Assembly: GCF_000378465.1 (NCBI RefSeq)
Contig: NZ_KB899912.1
Location: 1-64,000, forward strand
Origin: Elioraea tepidiphila DSM 17972
GTDB lineage: Bacteria > Pseudomonadota > Alphaproteobacteria > Acetobacterales > Acetobacteraceae
Length of the DNA: 64,000 bases
Direction: 5' to 3'
In this document: positions 19,453-27,405 of the stretch, in pieces
Layout: each line of letters starts with the position of its first letter
How positions within the stretch are numbered: the first letter of the stretch is position 1
Made by a program: the position numbers and the translations under genes
The notes under the pieces: model-generated
Databases searched by the model: none
Told to the model about the DNA's origin: nothing
The model's input: the letters and a program-made list of their open reading frames with translations, nothing else

Positions 19453-20228
19453 CGCGCGCGCCCGACGGCAAGGCGGCCGGCTTCGCGCTGCTGCTGGTGG
19501 TCGCCGGCTCGGCATGGGCGCAGGCCGCCGCGCCGGCCGCGGACGGCGCTCTCACCGCGCTGATCCGCTGGGCGCCGCTGATCGGCCAGGGTTTCGTGCT
19601 CAATGTGCTGATCAGCGTGATCGCGATGGCGGTCGGCACGCTGCTCGGGCTGTTCCTCGGGCTCGGCCAGGTCGCGCCGTCGCGCTGGGTCGCGCGCCCG
19701 GCGGTGGCCGCGACGCAGTTCTTCCGCAACGCGCCGTGGCTCGTGCTGCTGTTCTACTGCATCTTCATCCTGCCGTTCCGGATCACGCTGTTCGGCACCA
19801 CGGTGGATGTTCCGAACTGGCTGCGCGCGACCGCCGGACTGACGCTGCCGGTGATGGCGAACGTGTCGGAGATCGTGCGCGGGGCCGTGCAGTCGGTTCC
19901 GTCCGGCCAGTGGGAGGGCGCGGCGAGCCTCGCGCTGTCGCGCCGGAAGACGCTGTGGCTGGTGATCCTGCCGCAATGCCTCAAGCGCATGCTGCCGCCC
20001 TGGATGAACCTCTACGCGATCCTGCTGATGTCCACCCCGCTCGCGAGCATTGTCGGCGTCGAGGAGGCGCTGACGATGACGCGCAATGCGCTCGGCGCCG
20101 AGCGGCGGAGCGAGCTCTTGATCCCGTTCTACGGCGCGCTGCTGGTGGCGTTCTTCTGCGCCTGCTGGCCGATCGCGCTGGCGACCCGGCGGCTGGAAGC
20201 CTACGCGGCGCGGGAGAGGACGGGGTGA
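19449..20228 (+). CDS. Amino acid ABC transporter permease (second subunit)
   Basis: 259 residues. It overlaps the previous permease by ATGA. An N-terminal signal-like segment (FALLLVVAGSAWAQ) precedes about five TM helices. The coupling loop is WEGAASLALSRRKTLWLVILPQCLKRMLPPWMNLYAILLMSTPLAS. It pairs with the upstream permease as a heterodimer. No ATP-binding gene follows: the next feature is the attL site of an integrated island. This either separated the operon from its ATPase or shows that the importer always used one encoded elsewhere. Confidence 0.92.
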   Translation: MTRAPDGKAAGFALLLVVAGSAWAQAAAPAADGALTALIRWAPLIGQGFVLNVLISVIAMAVGTLLGLFLGLGQVAPSRWVARPAVAATQFFRNAPWLVLLFYCIFILPFRITLFGTTVDVPNWLRATAGLTLPVMANVSEIVRGAVQSVPSGQWEGAASLALSRRKTLWLVILPQCLKRMLPPWMNLYAILLMSTPLASIVGVEEALTMTRNALGAERRSELLIPFYGALLVAFFCACWPIALATRRLEAYAARERTG

Positions 20229-20235
20229 GGAAGGG

Positions 20236-20286
20236 GTGGTAGCGGCGGGCGGACTTGAACCGCCGACCCCGGCATTATGAGTGCCG
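20236..20286. repeat. attL: 51-bp direct repeat, tRNA-Met 3' half
   Basis: Identical over 51 bp to 30218-30268. It contains, on the minus strand, the anticodon stem-loop (ACTCATAAT), variable loop, T-arm, acceptor 3' strand and CCA of tRNA-Met. Identity stops inside the 5' strand of the anticodon stem, the usual boundary for tyrosine integrases that exchange strands at the anticodon loop. The 5' half of the tRNA is missing, so this copy is not a functional tRNA. It lies 7 bp after the second permease stop. Confidence 0.95.
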
Positions 20287-20554
20287 GGACCAGCCCTGAA
20301 CGCCGGCCCCGTCGCAACGCCCTGATCGCGCTAACCCATTGATAAATCGTCGCACAACGTTGCGGTAAGTCGCTAGACGTCGCGGGGCACCGCGCGCTAT
20401 TCTGGCCCCCAGTTGGCCCCCGAGCGACTGCGGCATTCAGCGGGGGCCATCAGGAGGGCCAGTCCGGCCACGGAATGATGGATTGCAAGCCGAGCGACGC
20501 ACCCCCTCGCGGATCACGACACTTTGCGGGGGCCACGACTCCGGAGGCGCAACG
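20287..20554. promoter_or_regulatory. attL-proximal region with TGGCCCCC arm-like sites
   Basis: No gene. Two TGGCCCCC octamers lie 11 bp apart at 20403-20410 and 20414-20421, with inverted copies (GGGGGCCA) at 20442-20449 and 20528-20535. The 11-bp-spaced pair recurs at the opposite end of the island (30187-30205), with one mismatch over about 23 bp. Spaced repeats on both flanks of an att core are what arm-type integrase or excisionase binding sites look like. The last copy sits just upstream of the integrase Shine-Dalgarno (GGAGG), so it could also autoregulate int. Confidence 0.55.
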
Positions 20555-21823
20555 ATGCAACGCGACCTGACCGACGCCTTCCTGCGCAGCCTCCGCCCGC
20601 CCGCCTCGGGGCGCATCGAAGCGTGGGACACCCGCGTGCGCGGACTGCACCTGCGCATGACCGCAACCGGCGCGGCATCATGGGCCGTGCGCGCCAACGG
20701 CGCCGATGGCCGCCGCCACCGCGTCACGCTCGGCCCCTATCCAGCCCTGCCGCTCGCCAAGGCACGGCAGAAGGCGCTTGAGACCCTCGCCGCGCTGGCG
20801 CAAGGCCAGAACCCGGTGGCGGAGCGACGTCAGGCGCGCGAACGTCGCCGCGCCGAAGCCGTCGCGCCTACGGTCGCGGCACGCTGGCAGGAATGGGCGG
20901 ACATCGCCTCGCGCACGGCGCTGCGCGGGCGCGGCTGGTCGGACGCGCACCGCGAGCGGGTTGACCGCACGCTCCGCCTGATCGTCGGCCCGGCGCTCGG
21001 CAAGCGCGCCCTGCGCGACATCACGCGGGCCGATTGGACCGGGTTAATCGCCACGGCGCATCGCGAGCGCGGCCCCGCTGCGGCCGGCAACACCGCGCGC
21101 GTGATCGGCGCCTTCCTCTCCTTCGCCGAGACGTCCGGGTGGATCGACGCCTCGCCCCTGCCCCGACGTGCCGCAACACGGCTCGCCCCGCCCGTCGCCG
21201 CGCGCGCGCGCAGCCTGAGCGATGACGAGCTGCGCCGCGTCTGGCGCGCCGCCGACGCGCTCGGGCCGAAGCCGCGCGCATTCGTGCGGCTGCTAATCGT
21301 GACCGCATGTCGCCGCAGCGAAGTCGCGGGGCTGCGCCTCGGCGAAGTGGACCGCGAGGCCGGGCTTTGGACCATCCCCGCCGCGCGCGCGAAGAACCGC
21401 GCGGCGCATGCGGTGCCGCTCGGGCCGCTCGCCTTGGCCGCGCTGGCCGAGGTGTGGCCGCAGGACGCGGCGGAGCTTGCCCCCGATCATGCGCTGCTTG
21501 GGCATGTGCGCGGCTCGGCGCTGAGCGGCTTCTCCAAGATCAAGGCGCGGCTCGATCGCGCGAGCGGGGTCACGGATTGGACGTGGCACGACCTCCGCCG
21601 CACGGCGCGCACCGGCATGAGCCGGCTCGGCGTGTCGCGCGAGGCCGCCGAGGCTGCATTGGCGCACATCTCGGGGCGGGGCGGATTGGTCGGGGTCTAC
21701 GACCGGCACGACTACGCGCGCGAGGCGGCGGAGGCGCTGCGCACCTGGCAGGCATTCGTCGCGGGGCTGGTCGGGCAGGGCGCCGAGGTGGTCGCGCTCG
21801 CCGAGCGGCGGGCGAAGGCTTGA
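20555..21823 (+). CDS. int: Tyrosine-type site-specific integrase
   Basis: 422 residues. It should catalyse integration and excision at tRNA-Met. The N-terminal arm-binding domain is DUF4102-like (RLPASG-type opening, then LRMTATGAASWAVRANGADGRRHRVTLGPYPALPLAKARQKA). The core-binding SAM-like domain spans about 105-200. The catalytic domain shows the first Arg in TACRRSEVAGLRLGEV, HxxR as HDLRRT, a second His in LAHISGRGG and the Tyr nucleophile in VGVYDRHDY. The start at 20555 follows a GGAGGC ribosome-binding site; the longer frame to 20483 runs into the arm-like repeats. All catalytic residues are present, so it should be active. Confidence 0.95.
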   Translation: MQRDLTDAFLRSLRPPASGRIEAWDTRVRGLHLRMTATGAASWAVRANGADGRRHRVTLGPYPALPLAKARQKALETLAALAQGQNPVAERRQARERRRAEAVAPTVAARWQEWADIASRTALRGRGWSDAHRERVDRTLRLIVGPALGKRALRDITRADWTGLIATAHRERGPAAAGNTARVIGAFLSFAETSGWIDASPLPRRAATRLAPPVAARARSLSDDELRRVWRAADALGPKPRAFVRLLIVTACRRSEVAGLRLGEVDREAGLWTIPAARAKNRAAHAVPLGPLALAALAEVWPQDAAELAPDHALLGHVRGSALSGFSKIKARLDRASGVTDWTWHDLRRTARTGMSRLGVSREAAEAALAHISGRGGLVGVYDRHDYAREAAEALRTWQAFVAGLVGQGAEVVALAERRAKA

Positions 21824-21857
21824 ACCGCCCTGCGACATTGCCTTAGATTGCAGGACG

Positions 21858-22181
21858 ATGCGCGTCATTGCCTCGCGTCGCTACCAGCGCGCCGTTGACC
21901 GGCTGCTCTCGGCGGCGGAGCGCATGGCGGCGGAGCTGGCGATCGCCGCCCGCCCCGAGGCGTGGCCCGTGATCCCGGGCACCGGCGGGGCACGCAAGGC
22001 GCGCATCCCCCGCGCCGGGCGCGGCAAGAGCGGCGGGGCGCGGGTGATCTACTTCTTCGCCGCCGGCGCCGAAACGGTGGTGCTGCTCGACGCCTACGCG
22101 AAGAGCGCGAAGGAGAACCTGACCGATGCCGACCGCAAGGAAGTCCGCGCTGCGATCCGCGCCATCCGCAATGCCCTCTGA
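21858..22181 (+). CDS. RelE/HigB-like toxin of a type II toxin-antitoxin pair
   Basis: 107 residues. The sequence opens [45 protein letters not shown] segment and [30 protein letters not shown] follow, matching the beta-sheet and C-terminal helix pattern of RelE/HigB-type mRNA interferases: an arginine/lysine-rich RIPRxGRGKSGGxRVIYF core, then LLxxYxKxxKENLT. The toxin gene precedes and overlaps the antitoxin gene, as in higBA-type modules. It could stabilise the island or act against incoming phage; no direct evidence distinguishes these. Confidence 0.85.
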   Translation: MRVIASRRYQRAVDRLLSAAERMAAELAIAARPEAWPVIPGTGGARKARIPRAGRGKSGGARVIYFFAAGAETVVLLDAYAKSAKENLTDADRKEVRAAIRAIRNAL

Positions 22182-22491
22182 GCGCAGCACGCGCGGGCGG
22201 GCGCTGGTCGCCGCCGCGCGCGAGGTGGCCGCCTATCTGCGCGGCGAGCCGGGAACCGGGGTGCGGGAATACCGCGTGCACGTCCCCGAGACGGTGGACG
22301 TTGCCGCGATCCGCGCCGCGCTCGGCTTGTCGCAACCGGCCTTTGCCCGCCACTTCGGGTTGGACGTGACGGCAGTGCAGGCATGGGAACAGGGGCGCCG
22401 CCACCCTGACCGCGCGGCGCGCGTGCTCCTTGCCGTGATCGCCCGCGAGCCAGAAGCGGTGGCGCGCGCTCTTGAAGCCGAAGCGGCATGA
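22171..22491 (+). CDS. XRE-family antitoxin (HigA-like)
   Basis: 106 residues. The start at 22171 ([19 protein letters not shown]) overlaps the toxin stop by 11 bp. A helix-turn-helix of the HTH_3 type lies at about residues 45-95 ([48 protein letters not shown]). The N-terminal part ([14 protein letters not shown]) probably contacts the toxin. It should neutralise the toxin and repress the operon. Its stop overlaps the ATG of a 27-codon frame that follows. Confidence 0.88.
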   Translation: MPSERSTRGRALVAAAREVAAYLRGEPGTGVREYRVHVPETVDVAAIRAALGLSQPAFARHFGLDVTAVQAWEQGRRHPDRAARVLLAVIAREPEAVARALEAEAA

Positions 22492-22571
22492 AACACGACC
22501 GGCACCCGTCGGAGGCGGCGCAGCGACTCGCCGAGGTGCTCGCCAAGGTGCCCGAGCGGCCGGCCGCCTGA
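22488..22571 (+). CDS. Possible 27-residue peptide
   Basis: The ATG overlaps the antitoxin stop (ATGA). The frame encodes [20 protein letters not shown] and seven more residues, then TGA. The helical, amphipathic character and coupled start make translation plausible, but nothing is recognised and the length is too short to be sure. It could simply act as a translational bridge to the next gene. Confidence 0.3.
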   Translation: MKHDRHPSEAAQRLAEVLAKVPERPAA

Positions 22572-22575
22572 CGAG

Positions 22576-23247
22576 ATGGCCGACGGGCGCGCGCCCTCGC
22601 CCGCCGACCTGACTGACCGCGAGCGCGCTTTTCTCGCCGACCGCGAACTCGCGCCCGTGCTGCGCCGGCTCGCCGCGCATGCCGAGGCGCTGGCGCGCGC
22701 GGGCTGGTCGCATGCCGACGCCGAGGCGACGTTGCTCGGCCGTATCGTTCTGCCCCTGACATTCGGGCACGCCGACGGCGCGCTGAACCGGCGCGTGCGC
22801 GCCGGCATCGACGCCGCCCGCCGCGCCGAGGGCGCACGGCTCGCGCGACGGCTCGCCGAGATGCTCGACGCGATCGCCGCCGAGCCGTTGCCCCCCGATG
22901 AGGTTCTGAGCGTCGCCAGCATCGTTCCGTTTCCGGATCGGCTGCCGTCCTATGTCTTGACCGATCGGCCGGCCGAGGCGCTGCGCCGCCTCGCCGCCGG
23001 GCTCGAACGGCCGCCCGACCTCGGCGCGTCTCCCGGGCTGGCGTCACGGAAGCCATCGTGGCGCGACGCGCTGCGCGAGGCCGAGGACGCGCTCGCCGAC
23101 CTGGGGCTGGTCCTGCGCGAAGCCGAGGCGGTTGCGCTCGCGCGCGCCCTCGCCCGCGCGGGCGGGGTGCACGCGCCGACGCGGGACGCGGTGCGGGCGG
23201 CCCGTCGGCAGGCTCGAACCGTTGCGCTCCGCGAAGGGTCATTCTGA
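22576..23247 (+). CDS. Unrecognised helical protein of the island
   Basis: 223 residues, Ala/Arg-rich and predicted almost all helical. It opens MADGRAPSPADLTDRERAFLADRELAPVLRRLAAHAEALARAGWSHADAEATLLGRI. No catalytic motif, signal peptide or TM helix is seen. It starts 5 bp after the short frame that follows the antitoxin, so it is likely on the same transcript. It precedes the AlpA gene and could be a regulator or phage-interference protein, but that is a guess from position. Confidence 0.6.
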   Translation: MADGRAPSPADLTDRERAFLADRELAPVLRRLAAHAEALARAGWSHADAEATLLGRIVLPLTFGHADGALNRRVRAGIDAARRAEGARLARRLAEMLDAIAAEPLPPDEVLSVASIVPFPDRLPSYVLTDRPAEALRRLAAGLERPPDLGASPGLASRKPSWRDALREAEDALADLGLVLREAEAVALARALARAGGVHAPTRDAVRAARRQARTVALREGSF

Positions 23248-23306
23248 CCCTCGAACCCGACCAAAATAACCCGGTGCATCGAACCCCGCAGTGCCATTAG
23301 TAGAGC

Positions 23307-23329
23307 GTCACCCCATCATTGGAGGTGAC
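23307..23329. promoter_or_regulatory. Inverted repeat overlapping the alpA ribosome-binding site
   Basis: GTCACC (23307-23312) and GGTGAC (23324-23329) form a perfect 6-bp inverted repeat with an 11-bp centre containing GGAG of the Shine-Dalgarno. The second arm ends 4 bp before the alpA ATG at 23334. It could be an operator bound by AlpA or by a resident phage repressor, or an RNA hairpin masking the ribosome-binding site. The upstream 60 bp are less GC-rich than average, as for a promoter. Confidence 0.4.
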
Positions 23330-23333
23330 ACTC

Positions 23334-23561
23334 ATGAACGACCGCTTCCTCACCGCCCGCGACGTCGCGGACCTTCTCGCCCTGAACGTCGCCAGCGTGT
23401 GGCGTTTGGTGCAGGCCGGCAACTTTCCCCTTCCAATCTACGTTGCGCCGCGCGCCGCGCGCTGGCGACTTTCGGAGATCGAGGCGGTTCTCGAGTCCAG
23501 GCGGATGCGGCCGGCCGAGGCCGCCGCGCGCCGCCGCGCGGCCCGCGTCGCCGCCGAATAG
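23334..23561 (+). CDS. alpA: AlpA-family DNA-binding regulator / excisionase
   Basis: 75 residues. The MerR-like winged HTH of the AlpA/HTH_17 type reads LTARDVADLLALNVASVWRLVQAGNFPLPIYVAPRAARWRLSEIEAVLESRR. In P4-like and Gram-negative PICI satellites AlpA controls excision and the replication module and responds to the helper phage. The start follows an excellent GGAGGTGA ribosome-binding site. It sits immediately before the primase gene, as in those satellites. Confidence 0.9.
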   Translation: MNDRFLTARDVADLLALNVASVWRLVQAGNFPLPIYVAPRAARWRLSEIEAVLESRRMRPAEAAARRRAARVAAE

Positions 23562-23675
23562 AACCGCCCGGCGCTGGTGCGACCGGGCGGGACCGATGTT
23601 CGGCGGTGGGAGATCGCCGAATTATAGCCGCCCCGACCGAATTTGCCAAGCGCCGGGCTCGCCGAGGAGCGAGCC

Positions 23676-25073
23676 ATGGAACGAACCGACTCCGAACCGA
23701 TCGTCGCGCGGCCCGAGCCGCCGGCGCGCGAGGGCGGCGCGCGGCCGAAGCCGAACGGGCACACCCGTCTGTCCGCGATCGACACCCCGACCGAAGACGC
23801 CGCCGCGCTCGCCTTCACGGCCGAGTATCGCGGCAAGCTTCTGTTTGATCACGACGCCGGGCGATGGCTGGAATGGTCAGGCTCGCACTGGCAGCCGTGC
23901 CGCACCCCGCGCGCCTTCCACTACGCGCGCGAGCTGGCGCGGAGCCTCGCGACCGACCCCAAGGCCAAGACCCCCGGCCGTGCCGCCTTCGCCGCGGCCG
24001 TCGAGCGCTTCGCACAAGCCGATCCGGCGCACGCGCGACACTCGGGCGACTTCGACCGCGATCCTTGGCTTCTCGCCACGCCGGGCGGAACGATCGACCT
24101 CCGCACCGGCGCCACGCGGCCCGCCGATCCCTCCGACATGATCACGCAATGCACGGCCGTCGCGCCGGCGCCCGCCGCCGACTGCCCGTGCTGGATGCGG
24201 TTCCTGCACGACGCCACGCAAGGCGACGCCGAGCTGATCGGCTACCTGCAACGCTTTGCCGGCTACTGCCTCACGGGCTCGGTCGCCGAGCACATCCTGA
24301 TGTTCATCTACGGCACCGGGCAGAACGGCAAAACCGTCTTCTACACGATCCTGCAACACGTCCTCGGCGACCACGCGACGATCGCCGCGCCCGAGACCTT
24401 CGCCGCCTCGCACCACGACCGCCATCCCTGCGACCTCGCGATGCTGCGCGGCGCGCGACTGGTGGTCGCCTCCGAAACCGATGAAGGCCGACCTTGGGCC
24501 GAGGCGCGGGTCAAGGCGCTGACGGGTGGCGATCCGATTACCGCGCGGTTCATGCGGCGGGACTTCTTCACGTTCAGTCCGACCTTCAAGCTTCTGATCG
24601 TCGGCAACCACAAGCCGGTGCTGAGGAACGTGGATGAGGCGATGCGCCGCCGCATTCACATCGTGCCGTTCCTACACCGGCCGCCGCAGCCTGATCCCTA
24701 CCTCGGCGACGCGCTGAAGGCGGAGGCGCCGGGCATCCTGCGATGGGCGATCGACGGTTGCCTTGCCTGGCAGCGCGTCGGGCTGGCACCGCCCGCCGTG
24801 GTGCGGGCCGCGACCGACGAATACCTCCAGGACCAAGATGCCTTCGCCGCCTGGGCCGCCGAGCGGATCGACTTCGCGCCATCGCTAAGCGAACGGCCCG
24901 GGGCGCTTCTCGCCGACTTCAACGCCTGGGCCGCCCGGAGCGGCGAGCCGCCACGAAGCCGCCACGCCCTAAAAGCCTGGATGGATCGGCAGCCGGGCAT
25001 CTTCCGCAGGACGCTGCGCGGGGCCGATTACGTCTGCGGCTGCGCTCTGCGCCCGCGGGAGTTTGAGCCGTGA
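23676..25073 (+). CDS. P4-type primase/helicase (D5 family, SF3)
   Basis: 465 residues. A D5_N-like region with TPGGTIDLRTGATRPADPSDMITQ (about 130-155) and FLHDATQGDAELIGYLQRFAGYCLTGSVAEH precedes an SF3 helicase. Walker A is YGTGQNGKTVFYTILQHVLG near 212-231, then AMLRGARLVVASETDEGRPWAEARVKALTGGDPITARFMRRDFFTFSPTFKLLIVGNHKP, ending with MRRRIHIVPF (arginine finger). It is shorter than P4 alpha and shows no N-terminal zinc/TOPRIM primase domain, so it may supply helicase activity and rely on another primase. It would drive autonomous replication of the excised element. It starts after GAGGAG. Confidence 0.92.
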   Translation: MERTDSEPIVARPEPPAREGGARPKPNGHTRLSAIDTPTEDAAALAFTAEYRGKLLFDHDAGRWLEWSGSHWQPCRTPRAFHYARELARSLATDPKAKTPGRAAFAAAVERFAQADPAHARHSGDFDRDPWLLATPGGTIDLRTGATRPADPSDMITQCTAVAPAPAADCPCWMRFLHDATQGDAELIGYLQRFAGYCLTGSVAEHILMFIYGTGQNGKTVFYTILQHVLGDHATIAAPETFAASHHDRHPCDLAMLRGARLVVASETDEGRPWAEARVKALTGGDPITARFMRRDFFTFSPTFKLLIVGNHKPVLRNVDEAMRRRIHIVPFLHRPPQPDPYLGDALKAEAPGILRWAIDGCLAWQRVGLAPPAVVRAATDEYLQDQDAFAAWAAERIDFAPSLSERPGALLADFNAWAARSGEPPRSRHALKAWMDRQPGIFRRTLRGADYVCGCALRPREFEP

Positions 25074-25314
25074 GTCGTCCCAGGGTGCCCAGGGTGCCCA
25101 ATGGTGGGCATCTTCCCTGTTCAGGCATTCACGCGCGCGCGCGCGCGTTGTCGATAACAGGGGTGATCCACACCATCGCCACCCCACGAAATCGTGAGCA
25201 TGGGGCGCTCGGAACGTCACTGCGGGACCGCAACGGCCCCGCCAGCGCCTATCCCGTTGATCCGACTCGCTTCCTCCCGAGCTGCTCGGGCATACCATGG
25301 TGTGGGGGGTGCCG
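25074..25314. other. Intergenic control region of the island
   Basis: 241 bp without a convincing gene. It holds tandem AGGGTGCCC units at 25082-25099, an inverted repeat TGCCCA-ATGG-TGGGCA at 25095-25110, and a run of eight CG dinucleotides at 25132-25147. Sequence is locally less GC-rich at 25150-25200, where a promoter for the downstream gene block would fit. The short dyads look like operator or transcription-pause elements. Confidence 0.4.
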
Positions 25315-25974
25315 ATGATGGCCCCCGCCCCCCTGCCCGCCGCGCCCGACCCGGCCGACGCGCTCGCGCGCGAGGCGCTGGCGGCGCCCGCCGGCCCCGC
25401 CGCCGGCTGGCGGCCCGAGCATGGCGACGCGCTCGCCGAGGGGCTATTGGCCGGCCATTACGACGCGCCCCGCCTCCGCCGCCTCGCCGCCTTCGCGGCC
25501 GAGCCGGATCGGCACGTGACGGGCTGGCGCCTCGCGTGCCTGATCCGCGCGTTCGGCGCCGACGTGACGCTCGGCGCCGACGGGCTGATCCGGCCTCGCG
25601 GCTTCGGCCGCCTGGTGCCCTTCCTCCGCGCCGAGGCCCGCCGCGAACGCGACGCGCTCGCCGCGTGGCTTCGGCTCGAAGGCGACGCGCCGCCGGCGCT
25701 GCGCCACCACGCGCGCCCGCCCTTCGGTGCGGCCGAGGCGCTGCGCGAGGGCCGCGACTTCTGCATCGCATGCGGCCCGCCGCCGCCGGGGGCCGTGGCG
25801 GTGTGGTGGGCCGCGCCGGGCTCGCGCGACTGGCGCTGCGACATGTGCCGCGAGCCGCCGGACGATGACGACCGCGTAACGTTCTGCCATGGGGCCGATG
25901 GCGGCCCCGCCGTCGCCCCCGCCGGCTGCGCGCCCGGCGCCGGGGTCATCCCGACCGCGCGCATGGAGACCTGA
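25315..25974 (+). CDS. Unrecognised island protein with CxxC pairs
   Basis: 219 residues from the ATG at 25315, which follows a GGGGGGTG ribosome-binding site. The N-terminal two thirds are Ala/Arg-rich helices. The C-terminal part carries two cysteine pairs, CIACGPPPPG near 150 and CDMCREPPDDDDRVTFCHG near 172, which could bind zinc. No family is recognised. It heads a co-directional gene block that runs to 29046 with gaps of a few bases or overlaps. Position between replication and packaging genes suggests an accessory or helper-interaction role. Confidence 0.6.
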   Translation: MMAPAPLPAAPDPADALAREALAAPAGPAAGWRPEHGDALAEGLLAGHYDAPRLRRLAAFAAEPDRHVTGWRLACLIRAFGADVTLGADGLIRPRGFGRLVPFLRAEARRERDALAAWLRLEGDAPPALRHHARPPFGAAEALREGRDFCIACGPPPPGAVAVWWAAPGSRDWRCDMCREPPDDDDRVTFCHGADGGPAVAPAGCAPGAGVIPTARMET

Positions 25975-25975
25975 C

Positions 25976-27115
25976 ATGACCGTGATCCCCTCCCCCTACA
26001 TGGCGGGGCCGCGCCTCGCCGACGCCCGGCCCCGCGCCGCCGCGGCGCCCGCCGCCTCGGCCGAGCCGCTGCACCCCGTGTGGGAAAAGGCGATCGCCGC
26101 CGCCGAGCCCCCCGCCGCGCGCGACCGCGTCGCGGACGCGCCCGACCAGCCGCCGGCCTTCTCGTTCCGAACGCCGGACGATCTTCTGCGCCGCCTGCCC
26201 GCGCCGGCCGCTGCCTTGCTGCGGAGGCTCGACGACGCCGCGACGGAGGCGCGCGATCGCACGGTCGCCCTCGGGCGACACATCGATGCAGCGCACGACC
26301 GCCTCGCGGTCCGCCGCGCCGATCTTCACGGCGCGATCCGCGCCGCGAGGCAGCATCGTCTTGAGACGGTCGATGACGCGCGCCGCGTGCTGGCGACCCC
26401 GCCGACCTCGCGCGAGTGGGGGGAAGCCGAGCGCCGCCACGCCGAGGTGATCGTCGCCGCCGCCGATCGTGCCGCCGAGGTTGAGGCCGAGATCGCGCGC
26501 CTCCGCGCCCGCCTCGCCGAGCACAACCTCGCCGCCGCGCCGATCGCCGCGTTGCGCCAGCGCCTCGCCGAGGCCGCCGGCCGGCTTCGGCCGCCGATCC
26601 GCGCGCTCGACCTGCCCGCGATCGACGCGAAGAAGCCCGACCGCGCGCTCGCCGACGCGCGGGCCGCAATCGCAACGATCCGCGCCGGGATCGAGGCGAT
26701 CGAGACTGCGCTTCCACCCCCGGCCGACGCCGAGGCGCTCGCGGCCGAGGCGGTGCGGCGCTACGGCGCCGAGGCCGGGCTGAGCGCCGCCGCCAAATGG
26801 ACCGGCCGCGATATCGTCATCGCCGAGGCGGTGCCCGGGCTCGCGAGCGACGATCGCCGCCCGCTGCGCCCGCTCGCGCTCCTCTGCGCCGTGATGCCGG
26901 ACCTGGTCGCCGACGTGATCGTGCGCGCGATCGGCACCGACGCCGACGCGCCGCCGGTCGCCGATCGACCGCGGCTGATCGCCGACCTCCGCCAGCGCCT
27001 GCGCGAGGCCGAGCTTCGCGAGCGCGCCGCGATCGCCGCGCTCGGCGACCCGCTGGAAGTGTTCCGGCCCGACGCCGACCCGGCGATCACGCTCATGGTG
27101 GAGGCGGGGCGATGA
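25976..27115 (+). CDS. Large coiled-coil protein of the island, unrecognised
   Basis: 379 residues. The middle (about 75-220) is a long coiled coil rich in ARLAEHNLA-type heptads (AATEARDRTVALGRHIDAAHDRLAVRRADLHGAIRAAR). A flexible Pro/Ala N-terminus and a more globular C-terminal 120 residues (AKWTGRDIVIAEAVPGLASDDRRPLRPLALLCAVMPDLVADVIVRAIG) flank it. It starts 1 bp after the preceding stop and overlaps the next start by ATGA. No enzymatic motif. A scaffold-like or capsid-size-redirecting role is conceivable in a satellite, but this is speculation. Confidence 0.65.
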   Translation: MTVIPSPYMAGPRLADARPRAAAAPAASAEPLHPVWEKAIAAAEPPAARDRVADAPDQPPAFSFRTPDDLLRRLPAPAAALLRRLDDAATEARDRTVALGRHIDAAHDRLAVRRADLHGAIRAARQHRLETVDDARRVLATPPTSREWGEAERRHAEVIVAAADRAAEVEAEIARLRARLAEHNLAAAPIAALRQRLAEAAGRLRPPIRALDLPAIDAKKPDRALADARAAIATIRAGIEAIETALPPPADAEALAAEAVRRYGAEAGLSAAAKWTGRDIVIAEAVPGLASDDRRPLRPLALLCAVMPDLVADVIVRAIGTDADAPPVADRPRLIADLRQRLREAELRERAAIAALGDPLEVFRPDADPAITLMVEAGR

Positions 27116-27393
27116 TCACACGATGTCTCATCACGCTCTCCGAAGGTTGCTGGTGGCGAATGACCGCCAGCCCGACCACGCTCGACATCGCGTCGCGCCT
27201 CCAAGGCATCGCGATCGTCGCCGACGTGGACGAAACGGCCCGCACCGCGCGGCTGGTCCTGACCATCCGGGGCGATGGCCCGGCGCGCCTCGCCCAATGG
27301 TGCCGGCTGCACCGCTTCCGCTCACTCACGCCGGTGCCCGAGGCCGCGCCCGCGCCCGCCGCGATCGCGGCGCGACCGTCAATCACCACCTGA
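27112..27393 (+). CDS. Small unrecognised island protein
   Basis: 93 residues, MITRCLITLSEGCWWRMTASPTTLDIASRLQG. Its ATG overlaps the previous stop (ATGA). The sequence reads like a compact alpha/beta fold with a Pro/Ala tail. No family recognised. Translational coupling supports that it is a real gene. Confidence 0.6.
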   Translation: MITRCLITLSEGCWWRMTASPTTLDIASRLQGIAIVADVDETARTARLVLTIRGDGPARLAQWCRLHRFRSLTPVPEAAPAPAAIAARPSITT

Positions 27394-27405
27394 CAGGAGG
27401 ACCCC

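Noticed and set aside
20443-20560. Extension of the integrase start to 20483
   Set aside because: The extra 24 residues are encoded by the repeat-rich att region, and the ATG at 20555 has a better ribosome-binding site.
25132-25147. CG dinucleotide run as a CRISPR or satellite repeat
   Set aside because: A single run of eight CG units with no spacers; at most a Z-DNA-prone or slippage-prone tract.
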